A stretch of DNA of 64,000 nt. Source: Methylobacterium planeticum. GTDB taxonomy: Bacteria > Pseudomonadota > Alphaproteobacteria > Rhizobiales > Beijerinckiaceae. The notes below the pieces were generated by a model. It saw nothing but the letters and a program-made list of their open reading frames with translations, made no database searches and was not told where the DNA came from. Positions within the stretch are counted from its first letter, which is position 1. Each line of letters opens with the position of its first letter. Both the position numbers and the translations under genes were made by a program. Location: positions 36,633-100,632 of the forward strand of contig NZ_VZZJ01000019.1 of the NCBI RefSeq assembly GCF_008806345.1, read 5' to 3'. Shown in pieces: positions 45,279 to 53,569 of the stretch.

Positions 45279-45391
45279 CTTGCCAAGGTTGGGGTCGAGG
45301 GTTCGAATCCCTTCGCCCGCTCCAATTTTCCCAACCGACTGAATGACTTAGAGGCCGCCTTCGGGCGGCCTTAGTCGTTTCTGGGAACGCG
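45279..45391 (+). repeat. attR: right copy of 113-bp direct repeat
   Basis: Identical to 26706-26818. It contains only the 3' part of the tRNA-Gly gene (anticodon loop onward) and the terminator hairpin (45352-45371), so no second functional tRNA is made. After a mismatch at 45392 identity continues to 45407. Confidence 0.92.
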
Positions 45392-45520
45392 TGGAAGCAG
45401 GGCGGAACCAAACGACCAGCGATTATGGCGCTCCTGTCGCGACAGCGTGCCGCGCCAAATCCTGGTTCATTGGCAAGCGCGGTTGCGCACCGAACGCTTG
45501 CGGGGAGAGGGGGCCTGATC

Positions 45521-45703
45521 GTGAACCAACGCACGCAGATGCTGATCGCCGGTGGGGTGATCATCGCTCTCACCGCGGCCGCCCTGCTCCTGACGCTGGA
45601 GCCCGAAGATCCGAAGGTGGCCCTGGGTGACACCGCTGCCGCAGCGGTGTTCGCCTCGATCATCGTGCTTGGGAAGATCCGGCGGGATCGCTGGGAGCGA
45701 TGA
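45521..45703 (+). CDS. Small membrane protein, paralogue of left-end gene
   Basis: A 60-residue product from GTG 45521, with the same GGAGAGGGGG ribosome site as its paralogue at 26949. The two proteins align without gaps and share the EPxDPKVALGDTAAA and FASIIVLGKIRRD blocks. The surrounding DNA is also similar back to the att repeat. This makes it the probable left-end gene of a second element. Stop overlaps the next start. Confidence 0.7.
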   Translation: MNQRTQMLIAGGVIIALTAAALLLTLEPEDPKVALGDTAAAAVFASIIVLGKIRRDRWER

Positions 45704-45747
45704 TCCTCACCGAGAGCCTGACCGTGAAGGGCGACCTGACGGCATGA
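45700..45747 (+). CDS. Possible 15-residue coupled peptide (MILTESLTVKGDLTA)
   Basis: ATG 45700 overlaps the previous stop and TGA 45745-45747 overlaps the next ATG (ATGA at both ends). The pattern TExLxxKGxL matches the peptide at 27475-27522. It may be a vestige of the longer gene seen at 27128 or a coupling leader. Confidence 0.35.
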   Translation: MILTESLTVKGDLTA

Positions 45748-46121
45748 GCAGCCAGAGGCGGGTAGAGTGCGCTCTGTGGCCGGCCGGCTATGTCCTTTTA
45801 CGCTCCCCGAAGCGGCGAAGCTTCCTCGCCGCTTACCGGTCCTCACTCGCCTTCGTTCTCGTCCTGCCGCTGGCAGCATCGCTAGCTTACCTCACCCGGC
45901 CGTCGGGCGAGTTCTGGTGGTGTGATAAAAATGATCGCTCCGGTGTCGTCTGTGTTCGCAACTGGTTGAACGCTGTCGGCAATCTCGGCGCGCTCATCAT
46001 CGCCGGTGGCGCTGCCGCTGCAGCATACGGGCAGTACACGGCTGCGAAGCAACAACCTGAATTGGCGCAGCTTCCTTCAATCGAGGCCGTGATCAGAGAA
46101 GTTCGGCCCGTCCAGAGGTAG
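45744..46121 (+). CDS. Two-helix membrane protein
   Basis: A 125-residue product from ATG 45744, coupled to the preceding small frame. It has a basic N terminus (SPKRRSFLAAYRSS), a first helix (LAFVLVLPLAASLAYL), a Cys-containing loop (FWWCDKNDRSGVVCVRNW) and a second helix (LGALIIAGGAAAAAYGQY). The stop codon lies inside the perfect palindrome at 46107-46148. No family is recognised. Confidence 0.62.
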   Translation: MSSQRRVECALWPAGYVLLRSPKRRSFLAAYRSSLAFVLVLPLAASLAYLTRPSGEFWWCDKNDRSGVVCVRNWLNAVGNLGALIIAGGAAAAAYGQYTAAKQQPELAQLPSIEAVIREVRPVQR

Positions 46122-46148
46122 CGTCCGCGGACGCTACCTCTGGACGGG
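46107..46148. repeat. Perfect 42-bp palindrome without spacer
   Basis: The 21-bp arms 46107-46127 and 46128-46148 are exact reverse complements with no loop. It begins CCCGTCCAGAGG, ends CCTCTGGACGGG, and the centre is CCGCGG. The TAG of the upstream gene lies in the left arm. No T-run follows. Confidence 0.9.
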
Positions 46149-46903
46149 TGGCCTTGATTTCGACAGCGACGGTTCCCTGTCGTCCGCCACCGGCGCCCTC
46201 GGCAGGGTGATGGCACTGTCGGCGCTGCCACGGCCATCAGGGGCGAACGAAGATTGATGAGGCACATGGAACGCTTCTCGTCTCGCCGGGTAGAGCAGAC
46301 ATAGGCGGCTACGTAGTGGACCTGCGACGGCCGCTGGTAGGAGGAGCACGAGGCATGCTGGCGAACGAAGTCACCGCTGCCCTTGATGGCGGCATCCAGT
46401 TCATCGACGTCGCGCAGCCGCTTCCGGCGTATCTCAGCTCCGATGAGCCGGACGACGAGCGGGTGTTTTGGAAGGCAAGCGGACACGACACGCTCGACGG
46501 CTGTGACCAGGCGATCCGCCGGTCTTCGGGCCGCCGCGCGCCGGAAGCCATCTCGGCACGCGCCTGAGCACCGCGCCGCTGTCCAGCGGCTCTCGAGTCG
46601 GCAACGCTCATCGTAATCCAGCTCGATCTTCTCACCCATGGTGCTCAGCGCCCGCTGAAGCGCTTCGACGGAGAAGTCGGGCCACTTCCAGCGCGGTAGG
46701 AGTCAGGACGGCCTAGGGGCAGTCGTGGCCGCTCAGGGAAGGGATCGTGTTGGCGCGCTTCCATTCGGCTTGCGCCGCTGCCCTATCGCCACGCTCGGCG
46801 TCCTCGCCCACTGGTGCGCGAATCAGAACAGATCACTTCTGATGAAGCTTGAGCGGAACAGATCTCACTGGGCCGGGGTTCTGAGCGAATCAGGAGAACG
46901 ACC
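46149..46903. other. Region without a clear intact gene
   Basis: About 750 bp. The minus strand carries a fragment of the repeated small family (46560-46692) with an open continuation of doubtful coding character. The plus strand has only short frames. The end holds an AGGAGAACG ribosome site for the gene at 46904. Confidence 0.4.
46560..46692 (-). pseudogene. Fragment of small repeated gene family (copy C)
   Basis: Minus-strand frame reads WPDFSVEALQRALSTMGEKI, then ELDYDERCRLESRWTAAR, matching copies at 33271-33492 and 31999-32112. The frame stays open towards 45887, but the rest does not look like the other copies and its coding status is unclear. Confidence 0.45.
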
Positions 46904-47146
46904 ATGAAAGCTATATTTGCTGGATCGCTCGTGGTGATTGGCTTGATCGGCGCCACCCCAGCGTTCGCCCAATCCATCGACATCGGACCCGGAGGTCCGA
47001 GCATCGATCTACGGTCCCGGCGGGAGAGGGAGCGGGACATCGATCGAGAGGAGGCACGGCGCGATATGCGCCGCGAGGAACGCCGGGAGATGCGGCGCCG
47101 CGACATGCAGGACGACGATGTCGATCGCCCCCGCCGCGGGTATTGA
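46904..47146 (+). CDS. Small secreted highly charged protein
   Basis: An 80-residue product with AGGAGAACG upstream of its ATG. It has a signal peptide (GSLVVIGLIGATPAFA) and a mature region that is Arg/Glu/Asp-rich (SRRERERDIDREEARRDMRR). No family is recognised; the tail may be helical and bind nucleic acid or cell wall. Confidence 0.72.
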   Translation: MKAIFAGSLVVIGLIGATPAFAQSIDIGPGGPSIDLRSRRERERDIDREEARRDMRREERREMRRRDMQDDDVDRPRRGY

Positions 47147-47335
47147 GCCGAGCTGCGGGTCGCGCATCCCTCGATCTGAGGCGTCAGGCGATCTCCCGCG
47201 CCCGCGCTGATCCGGTGCCAGCTGGCTTCAGAATGCGAGCCGCCGTCTCCGAAGCCAAGCTGCTGGCAAGGCACACCGTGCCGGGCTTGCCTTGCGATCC
47301 GCCCCTGCGACAAATCCATCCATCACGGAGACAAC

Positions 47336-47587
47336 ATGAAGATGCTTCTTACGATCAGCGCCATGACGCTGATCGTGGTTGGGCCAGCTCTCGCTCAGAC
47401 CACTCTGCAGACGAAACGAGGGAATGAGAACCTGAGGAAATACTGCACAGGCGATGCGCTCTCGTTCTGCAGCGGCATCGATCCCGACGACAAGAAGATG
47501 GATTCCTGCTTCAAGGAGCATCGCTCCGAACTCTCCGAGAACTGCCGGCGCGCCATCGACGCCTATCAAGCCTCAGGCGGCAAGTAG
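47336..47587 (+). CDS. Secreted cysteine-rich-repeat-like protein
   Basis: An 83-residue product with GGAGACAAC upstream of its ATG. It has a signal peptide (ISAMTLIVVGPALA) and a mature part with four Cys in CTGDALSFCSGIDPDDKKMD, SCFKEHRSEL and ENCRR, resembling Golgi-apparatus-type cysteine-rich repeats found in secreted alphaproteobacterial proteins. The function is unknown. Confidence 0.75.
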   Translation: MKMLLTISAMTLIVVGPALAQTTLQTKRGNENLRKYCTGDALSFCSGIDPDDKKMDSCFKEHRSELSENCRRAIDAYQASGGK

Positions 47588-47598
47588 GGTGCCGGCGC

Positions 47599-47847
47599 AT
47601 GCATCGGCTTCCGTCTACTGTCTTCATCAGCCTATTCCTGGCGACGAGCGCTCATGCGCAGAACGAGCCGATCCAGAGCCCACAGGACGCGGCTTGCCGC
47701 GACGAAGCCCGAGATCGCGTGTTCGGCGCTCCGAACCCGCAGGGATTGAGCTTCTACAACCTCGGCGCGCAGATCTATCGTGAGTGCATGAAGCGCTCGG
47801 GGTCTTCGGAAACGCCAAGCCTTAGCCGGCGCGCGCCACGCGGGTAA
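47599..47847 (+). CDS. Small secreted hypothetical protein
   Basis: An 82-residue product with a signal peptide (STVFISLFLATSAHA). The mature part has two Cys (AACRDEARDRVF and YRECMKRSG) that may pair. It lies 11 bp after the cysteine-rich-repeat gene and is probably co-transcribed with it. No family is recognised. Confidence 0.62.
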   Translation: MHRLPSTVFISLFLATSAHAQNEPIQSPQDAACRDEARDRVFGAPNPQGLSFYNLGAQIYRECMKRSGSSETPSLSRRAPRG

Positions 47848-48093
47848 GCGAGGCACAACCCGCGTCAGCCCATCACCTCGTCCGCGGAGGCATATTCCCT
47901 TATGCGCCTTGCACCGTCACCGTGATCGGTTCCATCGATTGGGTCCCAAGTGTATCGACGAGATCGCTGCCGGAGAGTTCTCAAGCGTCGGTCTAAGTCA
48001 TTTCCCAACGGGACTTATGGAATCCATCACCGAGATTTTTTGCTGGTGAAGGTCATGGCTGATCAGGCGGAACAAGCCTCTCTCCGCTATTCG
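47848..48093. other. Intergenic region with no gene seen
   Basis: About 250 bp with no recognisable gene, repeat or hairpin. Confidence 0.4.
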
Positions 48094-48201
48094 CTACTGG
48101 GTCGCCCAGGTCATTGCGAGGACGGTTAGATCGGTCACGGTCAGCGCCAACAGGATCGCTGCGATCACCACGCCGCGCCGCGCACGAAGGAACCGACGCA
48201 T
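48094..48201 (-). CDS. Possible 35-residue membrane protein
   Basis: ATG 48201 to TAG 48094-48096 encodes MRRFLRARRGVVIAAILLAL, then TVTDLTVLAMTWATQ. The basic start and single hydrophobic helix fit a small inner-membrane protein. A GGAGCAG site lies 12 bases upstream. The evidence is suggestive only. Confidence 0.45.
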   Translation of the reverse strand: MRRFLRARRGVVIAAILLALTVTDLTVLAMTWATQ

Positions 48202-48231
48202 CAAATCTGCTCCGGCCATGTCACCAGGAGG

Positions 48232-48271
48232 GGCCTCCGAATCGTAGGTCCGAAGCCCCTTCGCCTACTCC
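48232..48271 (+). repeat. Degenerate tRNA-3'-end-like sequence (possible old att)
   Basis: The segment TAGGTCCGAAGCCCC-TTCGCCTACTCCA resembles the att core GGGTTCGAATCCC-TTCGCCCGCTCCA with several substitutions and one added base. It is followed by core chromosome about 0.8 kb later. It could be the decayed right end of the second element. It also overlaps the 3' end of the gene at 48265. Confidence 0.35.
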
Positions 48272-48471
48272 ACATAGATCTCATGCACGCTGCCGTTGTA
48301 CCTGAACCAGTAGACCTCCGTCGCGGGGTTCAGCCCATGATCATGGTATGCCGTCGCGATGTTCCGCGCCAAAGTTTCGGCCTCAACCCGGCTCGTAATA
48401 TCGTAGGCGAGCATCCGAGGCTGGCGATCACCGAAGCTTCCAAGGCTGCGAATGAAAATAGAATGGGTCAT
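48265..48471 (-). CDS. Small hypothetical protein
   Basis: A 68-residue product (MTHSIFIRSLGSFGDRQPRM, then ETLARNIATAYHDHG and a beta-rich VYWFRYNGSVHEIYVE end). No signal peptide is seen. No family is recognised. The stop codon lies inside the tRNA-like segment. Confidence 0.6.
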   Translation of the reverse strand: MTHSIFIRSLGSFGDRQPRMLAYDITSRVEAETLARNIATAYHDHGLNPATEVYWFRYNGSVHEIYVE

Positions 48472-48557
48472 CGGCCCTCCGCATTTCGCTGCGTATCTAC
48501 AATGCTGCAGGTATACGGTTCACGATTTCATCGGTTCAGACTCGTTACATGTGATGG

Positions 48558-48945
48558 TTAAGAGGATTTAACGGAATTTCTCATAATTTGGCACACAACC
48601 AGCGCGTGCATATCCGTGATGAGATGGTCCAAGGCCGACATGCGCTCCATGGGCATGGCAACGCCTGGTAGCGTCCGTCGATGAGGTGGCCTTTCGATGT
48701 GGAGTTCAAAGGGGCCATCGGTCAGGCGGCCTGAGGCGGAAGGGTGACGGTCTCCTCGATCAGCGCCGATCAGCGCCGGCGCGAGGCCGGCCTTGCCCTC
48801 GATAGGCATGGAACGGTGCTGGACCTGCCACGCGTCGTCGGCCTCCATCAGGATCTGCAGAGACCGTCTCGGCCAGGCTGCACAGGGCGTTGCCGTCGTC
48901 GGCCTTCCGCAATGCCTCGAACAGCGCCACCCCGTCGTCGGTCAT
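48558..48945 (-). pseudogene. IS256-type transposase remnant, frameshifted
   Basis: From ATG 48945 the minus strand reads MTDDGVALFEALRKADDGNA, then LCSLAETV, the N-terminal pattern of IS256/mutator transposases. The expected continuation LQILMEAD is found in another frame from about 48865, after which similarity is lost. No DDE catalytic part, second half or terminal repeats are seen nearby. Confidence 0.5.
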
Positions 48946-49098
48946 CGGGGTGCTCCGGCCCGGGTTGGCGTCCGCAAACACCACCTCAGCGGCCGGCCGA
49001 AAGGATGCGTGGGCGAAGCCGAAGCATCAACACCGTCACCCAAGCGTCACGACGCCAGCTTAATCCACCCGAAACCGCAAAAAATATTCGAGGCATCC

Positions 49099-50727
49099 AT
49101 GTCCGACGCAGCCCTGGCCCCGACCGGAACTGCCGGCCCTGCGCCGACCGGCAAGCCTCGCCTCGACCACGGGATCCATCCCGGCGGCGTCATCGCCTTC
49201 CTGCTCGTGCTGGTCGCGGGCCTTTGCTACGCCGTCTACAGCCTGATCGCCGACATGAACGCCGTGCACCAGGAGCCCCTGGCGGTCGGTGCTTTCGTGC
49301 TCCTCGGGCTGGCGCTGCTGATCGCGCTGGGCTTCGAGTTCGTGAACGGCTTCCACGACACCGCCAACGCGGTGGCCACCGTCATCTACACCCACTCGAT
49401 GCCGCCCCTCGTCGCGGTGATCTGGTCGGGGACCTTCAACTTCCTCGGCGTGCTCCTCTCCTCCGGGGCGGTCGCCTACGCCATCGTGACCCTTCTGCCC
49501 GTGGAGCTCATCCTGCAGGTCGGCTCGGGCGCCGGCTACGCGATGATTTTCGCGCTGCTCCTCGCGGCCATCATCTGGAACCTGGGCACCTGGGCGCTCG
49601 GCCTGCCGAACTCCTCCTCGCACGCCCTGATCGGCTCGGTCCTCGGCGTCGGCCTCGCCAACCAGCTCATGGGCGGCCAGGACGGCACCTCGGGGGTCGA
49701 CTGGAACCAGGCGTTCGGCGTGTTCAAGGCTCTGGCCTTCAGCCCGATCTGCGGCTTCGTGCTGGCCGCCCTGCTGCTCCTCGCCCTTAAGTTCGCGGTG
49801 CGGCGGAAGGACCTCTACGAGGCTCCGAAGGGCGACGCGCCGCCGCCCCTCTGGATCCGCGGCGTCCTGATCCTGACCTGCACGCTGGTCTCGTTCTTCC
49901 ACGGAGGCAACGACGGCCAGAAGGGCATGGGCCTGATCATGCTGATCCTGATCGGCGCGGCGCCCACCGCCTACGCGCTGAACCGCACCATGACCGCCGA
50001 TGCGACGCCGGCCTTCGTGCAGACCTCGCAGGCCGCCAGCACCGTGTTCGCAAGCTATGCCGGCGCGGGCCCGCGTCCCGACGCGGCCCAGGCCCGCAGG
50101 ACGGTCGCCGCCGCCTTGAAGGCGAAGGAGCTCAACAGGCCGGAGGTGTTCGGGGCCCTCGCGGCGCTCGCGACCGACATCGCGACATCCGTGAAGAGCT
50201 ACGGCTCGATCCAGCAGGTCCCGGCAGGGGCGACCTCCAACGTGCGCAACGACATGTATCTGGCATCCGACGCCATCCGCCTCCTGCCGAAATCCGGCGC
50301 GACCGTGTCGGAGGCCGACGCCAAGACCCTCAAGGGCTACACGGAGCTCCTCAACGCCGGCACCCGCTACATCCCGGACTGGGTCAAGGTCTGCGTCGCC
50401 CTGGCGCTCGGCCTCGGCACCATGGTCGGCTGGAAACGCATCGTCGTCACGGTTGGCGAGAAGATCGGCAAGACCCACCTGACTTACGCCCAGGGCGCCT
50501 CGGCCGAGATCGTGGCGGCGGGCACGATCGGCTTGGCCGAGCTCTACGGCCTGCCGGTCTCGACCACGCATATCCTGTCCTCAGGCGTCGCCGGCACCAT
50601 GGCGGCGAACGGCTCCGGCCTGCAGCTCGCCACCGTGCGCAACATGGCGCTGGCCTGGGTGACGACGCTGCCGGCCGCGATCCTGATCGCCGGCACCCTG
50701 TTCTTCATCCTCCGCCACGTGTTCTGA
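49099..50727 (+). CDS. pit: PiT-family inorganic phosphate transporter
   Basis: A 542-residue polytopic transporter that takes up phosphate (or metal-phosphate) with H+ or Na+. The PiT signatures are duplicated as expected: GFEFVNGFHDTANAVATVIY near the N terminus and GLPVSTTHILSSGVAGTM near the C terminus, plus SFFHGGNDGQKGMGLIML. A large soluble loop (about residues 300-430) separates the halves. ATG 49099 is preceded by GAGG. Upstream in-frame codons to 48793 belong to the IS remnant region. Confidence 0.92.
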   Translation: MSDAALAPTGTAGPAPTGKPRLDHGIHPGGVIAFLLVLVAGLCYAVYSLIADMNAVHQEPLAVGAFVLLGLALLIALGFEFVNGFHDTANAVATVIYTHSMPPLVAVIWSGTFNFLGVLLSSGAVAYAIVTLLPVELILQVGSGAGYAMIFALLLAAIIWNLGTWALGLPNSSSHALIGSVLGVGLANQLMGGQDGTSGVDWNQAFGVFKALAFSPICGFVLAALLLLALKFAVRRKDLYEAPKGDAPPPLWIRGVLILTCTLVSFFHGGNDGQKGMGLIMLILIGAAPTAYALNRTMTADATPAFVQTSQAASTVFASYAGAGPRPDAAQARRTVAAALKAKELNRPEVFGALAALATDIATSVKSYGSIQQVPAGATSNVRNDMYLASDAIRLLPKSGATVSEADAKTLKGYTELLNAGTRYIPDWVKVCVALALGLGTMVGWKRIVVTVGEKIGKTHLTYAQGASAEIVAAGTIGLAELYGLPVSTTHILSSGVAGTMAANGSGLQLATVRNMALAWVTTLPAAILIAGTLFFILRHVF

Positions 50728-50733
50728 GGCGGG

Positions 50734-51774
50734 ATGGCCGCTCCCGCGCCGCCGATCCGGCTCCTCTGCGACGAGCCGGCGCTTCCGGGACTGCTCTGGG
50801 CCATGCGCTTTGACGAGAGCGGCGTCGGGCACCTGGTCGAGCGCGGCGAGGACCTACCCGCCCCCGGACGCTTCGGCGAAGGCTTTGTCTGGCTGCACTT
50901 CAATCTGAACGACGCGCGGCTGGCCGAGCTCGTCGCCAATGGCCGGCTCGGGCCGCCCCATCTGACGACCACTGCCTTCGCGAGCGATCCCCATCAGCGC
51001 CTCATCGTCGAGGAGGGCCATATCGGCGGCGTCGTGGCCGATCTGGTCCGAGAGGCGGGCGAGGGCGCCAAGGTCGATGCGGGCGGGCGCCTGCATTTCG
51101 TGATGGGCCCGCGCCTGCTCGCGAGCGGCCGGCGCCATCCCGTCGTCGGGCCGGATCTCGCCCGCGACGCGGCCACGGAGGGGCGAGGCATCCTCGAACC
51201 GGTCCAGCTTCTCGAAGTCATCGTCGATCACGTGGTGACCGCGATGGCGGAGAGCGGCGGTCGCCTGGCCGACGAGCTCGACGAGATCGAGGACCACATC
51301 CTCGACGAGCGGGTGCGCGGCGAGCGACGGAGACTGGGGCCGATCCGCCGGGACGCGGTTCGCCTGCACCGCCAGCTCCTGGGACTTCGCGCCGTGTTCC
51401 ACCGCCTTGAGACGGCCGCCGCCGTTGAGCAGGTGCCGGCGGCTTCCGCCGCCGCGGCAGCACGGATCGCCCAGCGGCTCGACGCGCTCGATCGGGACAT
51501 GGTGATGCTCGCCGACCGCAGCCGGCTGATGCAGGAGGAACTCGCCTCCTACCTCGGGCAGGCCTCGAACCGCCAGCTCTACACCTTGTCGGTGTTGACC
51601 GCGCTGTTCCTGCCGCCGACCCTCGTGACCGGCCTGTTCGGCATGAACACCAAGGGGCTGCCGCTCGCCGAGAACGAGAGTGGGTCGTCGATCGCCATCG
51701 CGTTTGCGGTTGCCTCGGCTCTCGCGGCTTTCGGGCTGATCCGCGGTCTCGGCATCCGGCCGCCGCGAGACTGA
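50734..51774 (+). CDS. CorA/ZntB-family divalent metal transporter
   Basis: A 346-residue membrane protein with a large cytoplasmic N-terminal domain, a long helical stretch (RLADELDEIEDHILDERVRG) and two C-terminal helices. The GMN-type signature is intact in VTGLFGMNTKGLPLAENESG. ZntB-like members export zinc and CorA members take up Mg/Co; the substrate is not decided. It begins 6 bp after pit, so the genes are probably co-transcribed. Confidence 0.88.
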   Translation: MAAPAPPIRLLCDEPALPGLLWAMRFDESGVGHLVERGEDLPAPGRFGEGFVWLHFNLNDARLAELVANGRLGPPHLTTTAFASDPHQRLIVEEGHIGGVVADLVREAGEGAKVDAGGRLHFVMGPRLLASGRRHPVVGPDLARDAATEGRGILEPVQLLEVIVDHVVTAMAESGGRLADELDEIEDHILDERVRGERRRLGPIRRDAVRLHRQLLGLRAVFHRLETAAAVEQVPAASAAAAARIAQRLDALDRDMVMLADRSRLMQEELASYLGQASNRQLYTLSVLTALFLPPTLVTGLFGMNTKGLPLAENESGSSIAIAFAVASALAAFGLIRGLGIRPPRD

Positions 51775-51784
51775 GCGGCGGTCC

Positions 51785-53344
51785 TCAGTAGCGGATGGTG
51801 GCACGCAGGCCGAGGATGGTCGCGTTGCGGATCCTGGCGCCGTCCGGATCGCGCGGATTGCCGATGCCGCCGCCGGGCTTGAAGACGTACTGCACGCTCG
51901 GCTGCAGGGCGACGCCCGGACCGAGCACGGCTTGGTAGGTGGCTTCCACCACCGCCTCCATGCTGCGCCGTGGGCGCGGGCCCTCACCGAGAACGACGGC
52001 CTCGACGTCGAGCCGATGCGCGCCCCGCGCGATGTGCGCATACCCGACGGCCAAGCCCATCGTGTCGTCCGAGCGCCCGGGGAGGAGGCCCCGGTAGGCG
52101 ATGCCGCCGTCCAGGTAGAAGTCGATCAGGTTCCGGTCGCCAGGTGAGCCCGAGGCGCGCAGGAACACGCTGGCGCCGTCGTTCGGATCGTTCGGCTCGC
52201 GGTAGATCGTCTGATCGATGAGGCCGTAGACGCCGCTGTCGCCACGCAGCCGACGACCGACCCCCGAACTCGCCGGGTCGGCCAGCGAGCGACCGTTCGC
52301 GTCCTGGCCCAGCGCGTTGAAGCGGCCGAAGCGGTACCAGCCGCCCAGCGTCACCGTGCCGGGCTCGCCCTTGGCGCCCGGCTCGATGTTGTAGGCATAG
52401 GACACCTCCGCGATTGCGAGCGCCGGATCCGAGAGGGGGAAGCGGGTGCCGCTGCGGTTGCGCCGCTGTGGATCGGGCTCGCGCCCGAACCGATCGGGTC
52501 CGCCCGGATCGCCGTCGTAGAGGCCGCCCTGGAAGGAGAGGTTCGCGTTCGGCACGACCTTCACGCGCACGCCGGGCGCCGCCAGCGGGTAGGACGGGCC
52601 GCCGCTCGTGATGTCGGTCGCCAGGATCGCGGGCCAGCCGAAAGATCCGTTGGTAAACAGGATGCCGGTCTGGCTCACCATGTACTCGGTATCCGTGGCG
52701 AGCTGCCCGATGCGCACGGCAACGCGGCCCTCGAACAGGCTCTGCTCGAACCACAGCTCGTTGAGGCGGGAGGCTGACAGCGCCTCGATGTCGCTGACGG
52801 TCAGGAGATTGCCAACGAAGGAGCGCGACGCGCCCGTGCCGTGGATCTGGTAGAAGGTCGTGTGGAGCGATCCACCCTTCCAGCCCGCGAAGGCGTCGAG
52901 ATCGATGTCGACATCGATATCCACCAGCCCGAGCGTCGCGGTGCCACGCCGCATGCCGCCCCGCGCGGTGTGAACGGCTTCGGTGAAGTAGATCAGGTCG
53001 TAGACGATGCCCCGCGTGCGCAGGTAGGCGCGGTACCCGCCCGGATCCCCTGCCGGGCCGAGGAGATCCTGGATCGAGGTGGTCACCTCCGCCGAGCGCC
53101 GCGCCGAGAAGACCGGCTGGGCGACGGAGGTCTGAGGATCGCCGCCGGCACCCGCCTCCGATCCGATCGCGGGCTCCTCGGCGGCGATCCGTCGAGCCTC
53201 GCTCTGCAGGTCGGACGCCGGCTGCGCGACGGCTGCAGCTGCGTGGAGCAGTAGGATCCCCATGACCGCCAGGCGTCGGGACCTTCCGCAATTCTCAGGG
53301 CGCACACGCTTCTCCACGCTCGCGCTTCCTACGGGCCGAGCCAT
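51785..53344 (-). CDS. OprB-type carbohydrate porin
   Basis: A 519-residue outer-membrane protein. ATG 53344 gives an N region with RRLAVMGILLLHAAAAVAQ as signal peptide; ATG 53263 is an alternative. The barrel shows OprB features: RARTRGIVYDLIYFTEAVHT-like first strands, TTFYQIHGTGAS, NELWFEQSLFEGRVAVRIGQ and a C-terminal Tyr (LGLRATIRY). It allows sugar diffusion in relatives. It converges with the CorA gene, and the frame continues upstream to 53728 without coding character. Confidence 0.85.
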   Translation of the reverse strand: MARPVGSASVEKRVRPENCGRSRRLAVMGILLLHAAAAVAQPASDLQSEARRIAAEEPAIGSEAGAGGDPQTSVAQPVFSARRSAEVTTSIQDLLGPAGDPGGYRAYLRTRGIVYDLIYFTEAVHTARGGMRRGTATLGLVDIDVDIDLDAFAGWKGGSLHTTFYQIHGTGASRSFVGNLLTVSDIEALSASRLNELWFEQSLFEGRVAVRIGQLATDTEYMVSQTGILFTNGSFGWPAILATDITSGGPSYPLAAPGVRVKVVPNANLSFQGGLYDGDPGGPDRFGREPDPQRRNRSGTRFPLSDPALAIAEVSYAYNIEPGAKGEPGTVTLGGWYRFGRFNALGQDANGRSLADPASSGVGRRLRGDSGVYGLIDQTIYREPNDPNDGASVFLRASGSPGDRNLIDFYLDGGIAYRGLLPGRSDDTMGLAVGYAHIARGAHRLDVEAVVLGEGPRPRRSMEAVVEATYQAVLGPGVALQPSVQYVFKPGGGIGNPRDPDGARIRNATILGLRATIRY

Positions 53345-53569
53345 ACATCCCCGGCCGGAGCCGGCTCGCGGATGAAGGCAAGGAAAGCAACAGGCTTCCA
53401 TCACAAGCCCGAGAAGCACAGGACGCCTCGAAACGGCAGCCGAAAGCGCTGGGGTTTGATGCACGCTCTGCGGCCGCGGTCCGGGGCACTTCCTGCACGT
53501 TCGATCGGTCTGAACGCGCAGCGCGCCGGCAGCGGTGTGCTGCAGCCACGATGACCCGGGAAGGCGTGG

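Larger units (their letters stand above)
26706..45391. mobile_element. Integrated phage-satellite-like island at tRNA-Gly
   Basis: About 18.6 kb bounded by a perfect 113-bp direct repeat, with a tyrosine integrase next to the right copy. Contents include an Xre regulator divergent from a long minus-strand early operon with prim-pol, P4/D5-type primase-helicase, HTH proteins and a Nu1-like terminase small subunit. No capsid, portal, tail or large-terminase gene was found. AT-richer cargo genes lie at both ends. This is the layout of P4- or PICI-like satellites, although a decayed prophage or other integrative element is possible. Part of 29.6-33.8 kb may be older accessory DNA. Confidence 0.8.

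Noticed and set aside
45279..45329. Second tRNA-Gly gene
   Set aside because: Only the 3' part from the anticodon loop onward is present; the acceptor 5' strand and D arm are missing.
26706..48271. CRISPR array
   Set aside because: No regularly spaced short repeats were found; repeats here are att copies, paralogues and single palindromes.
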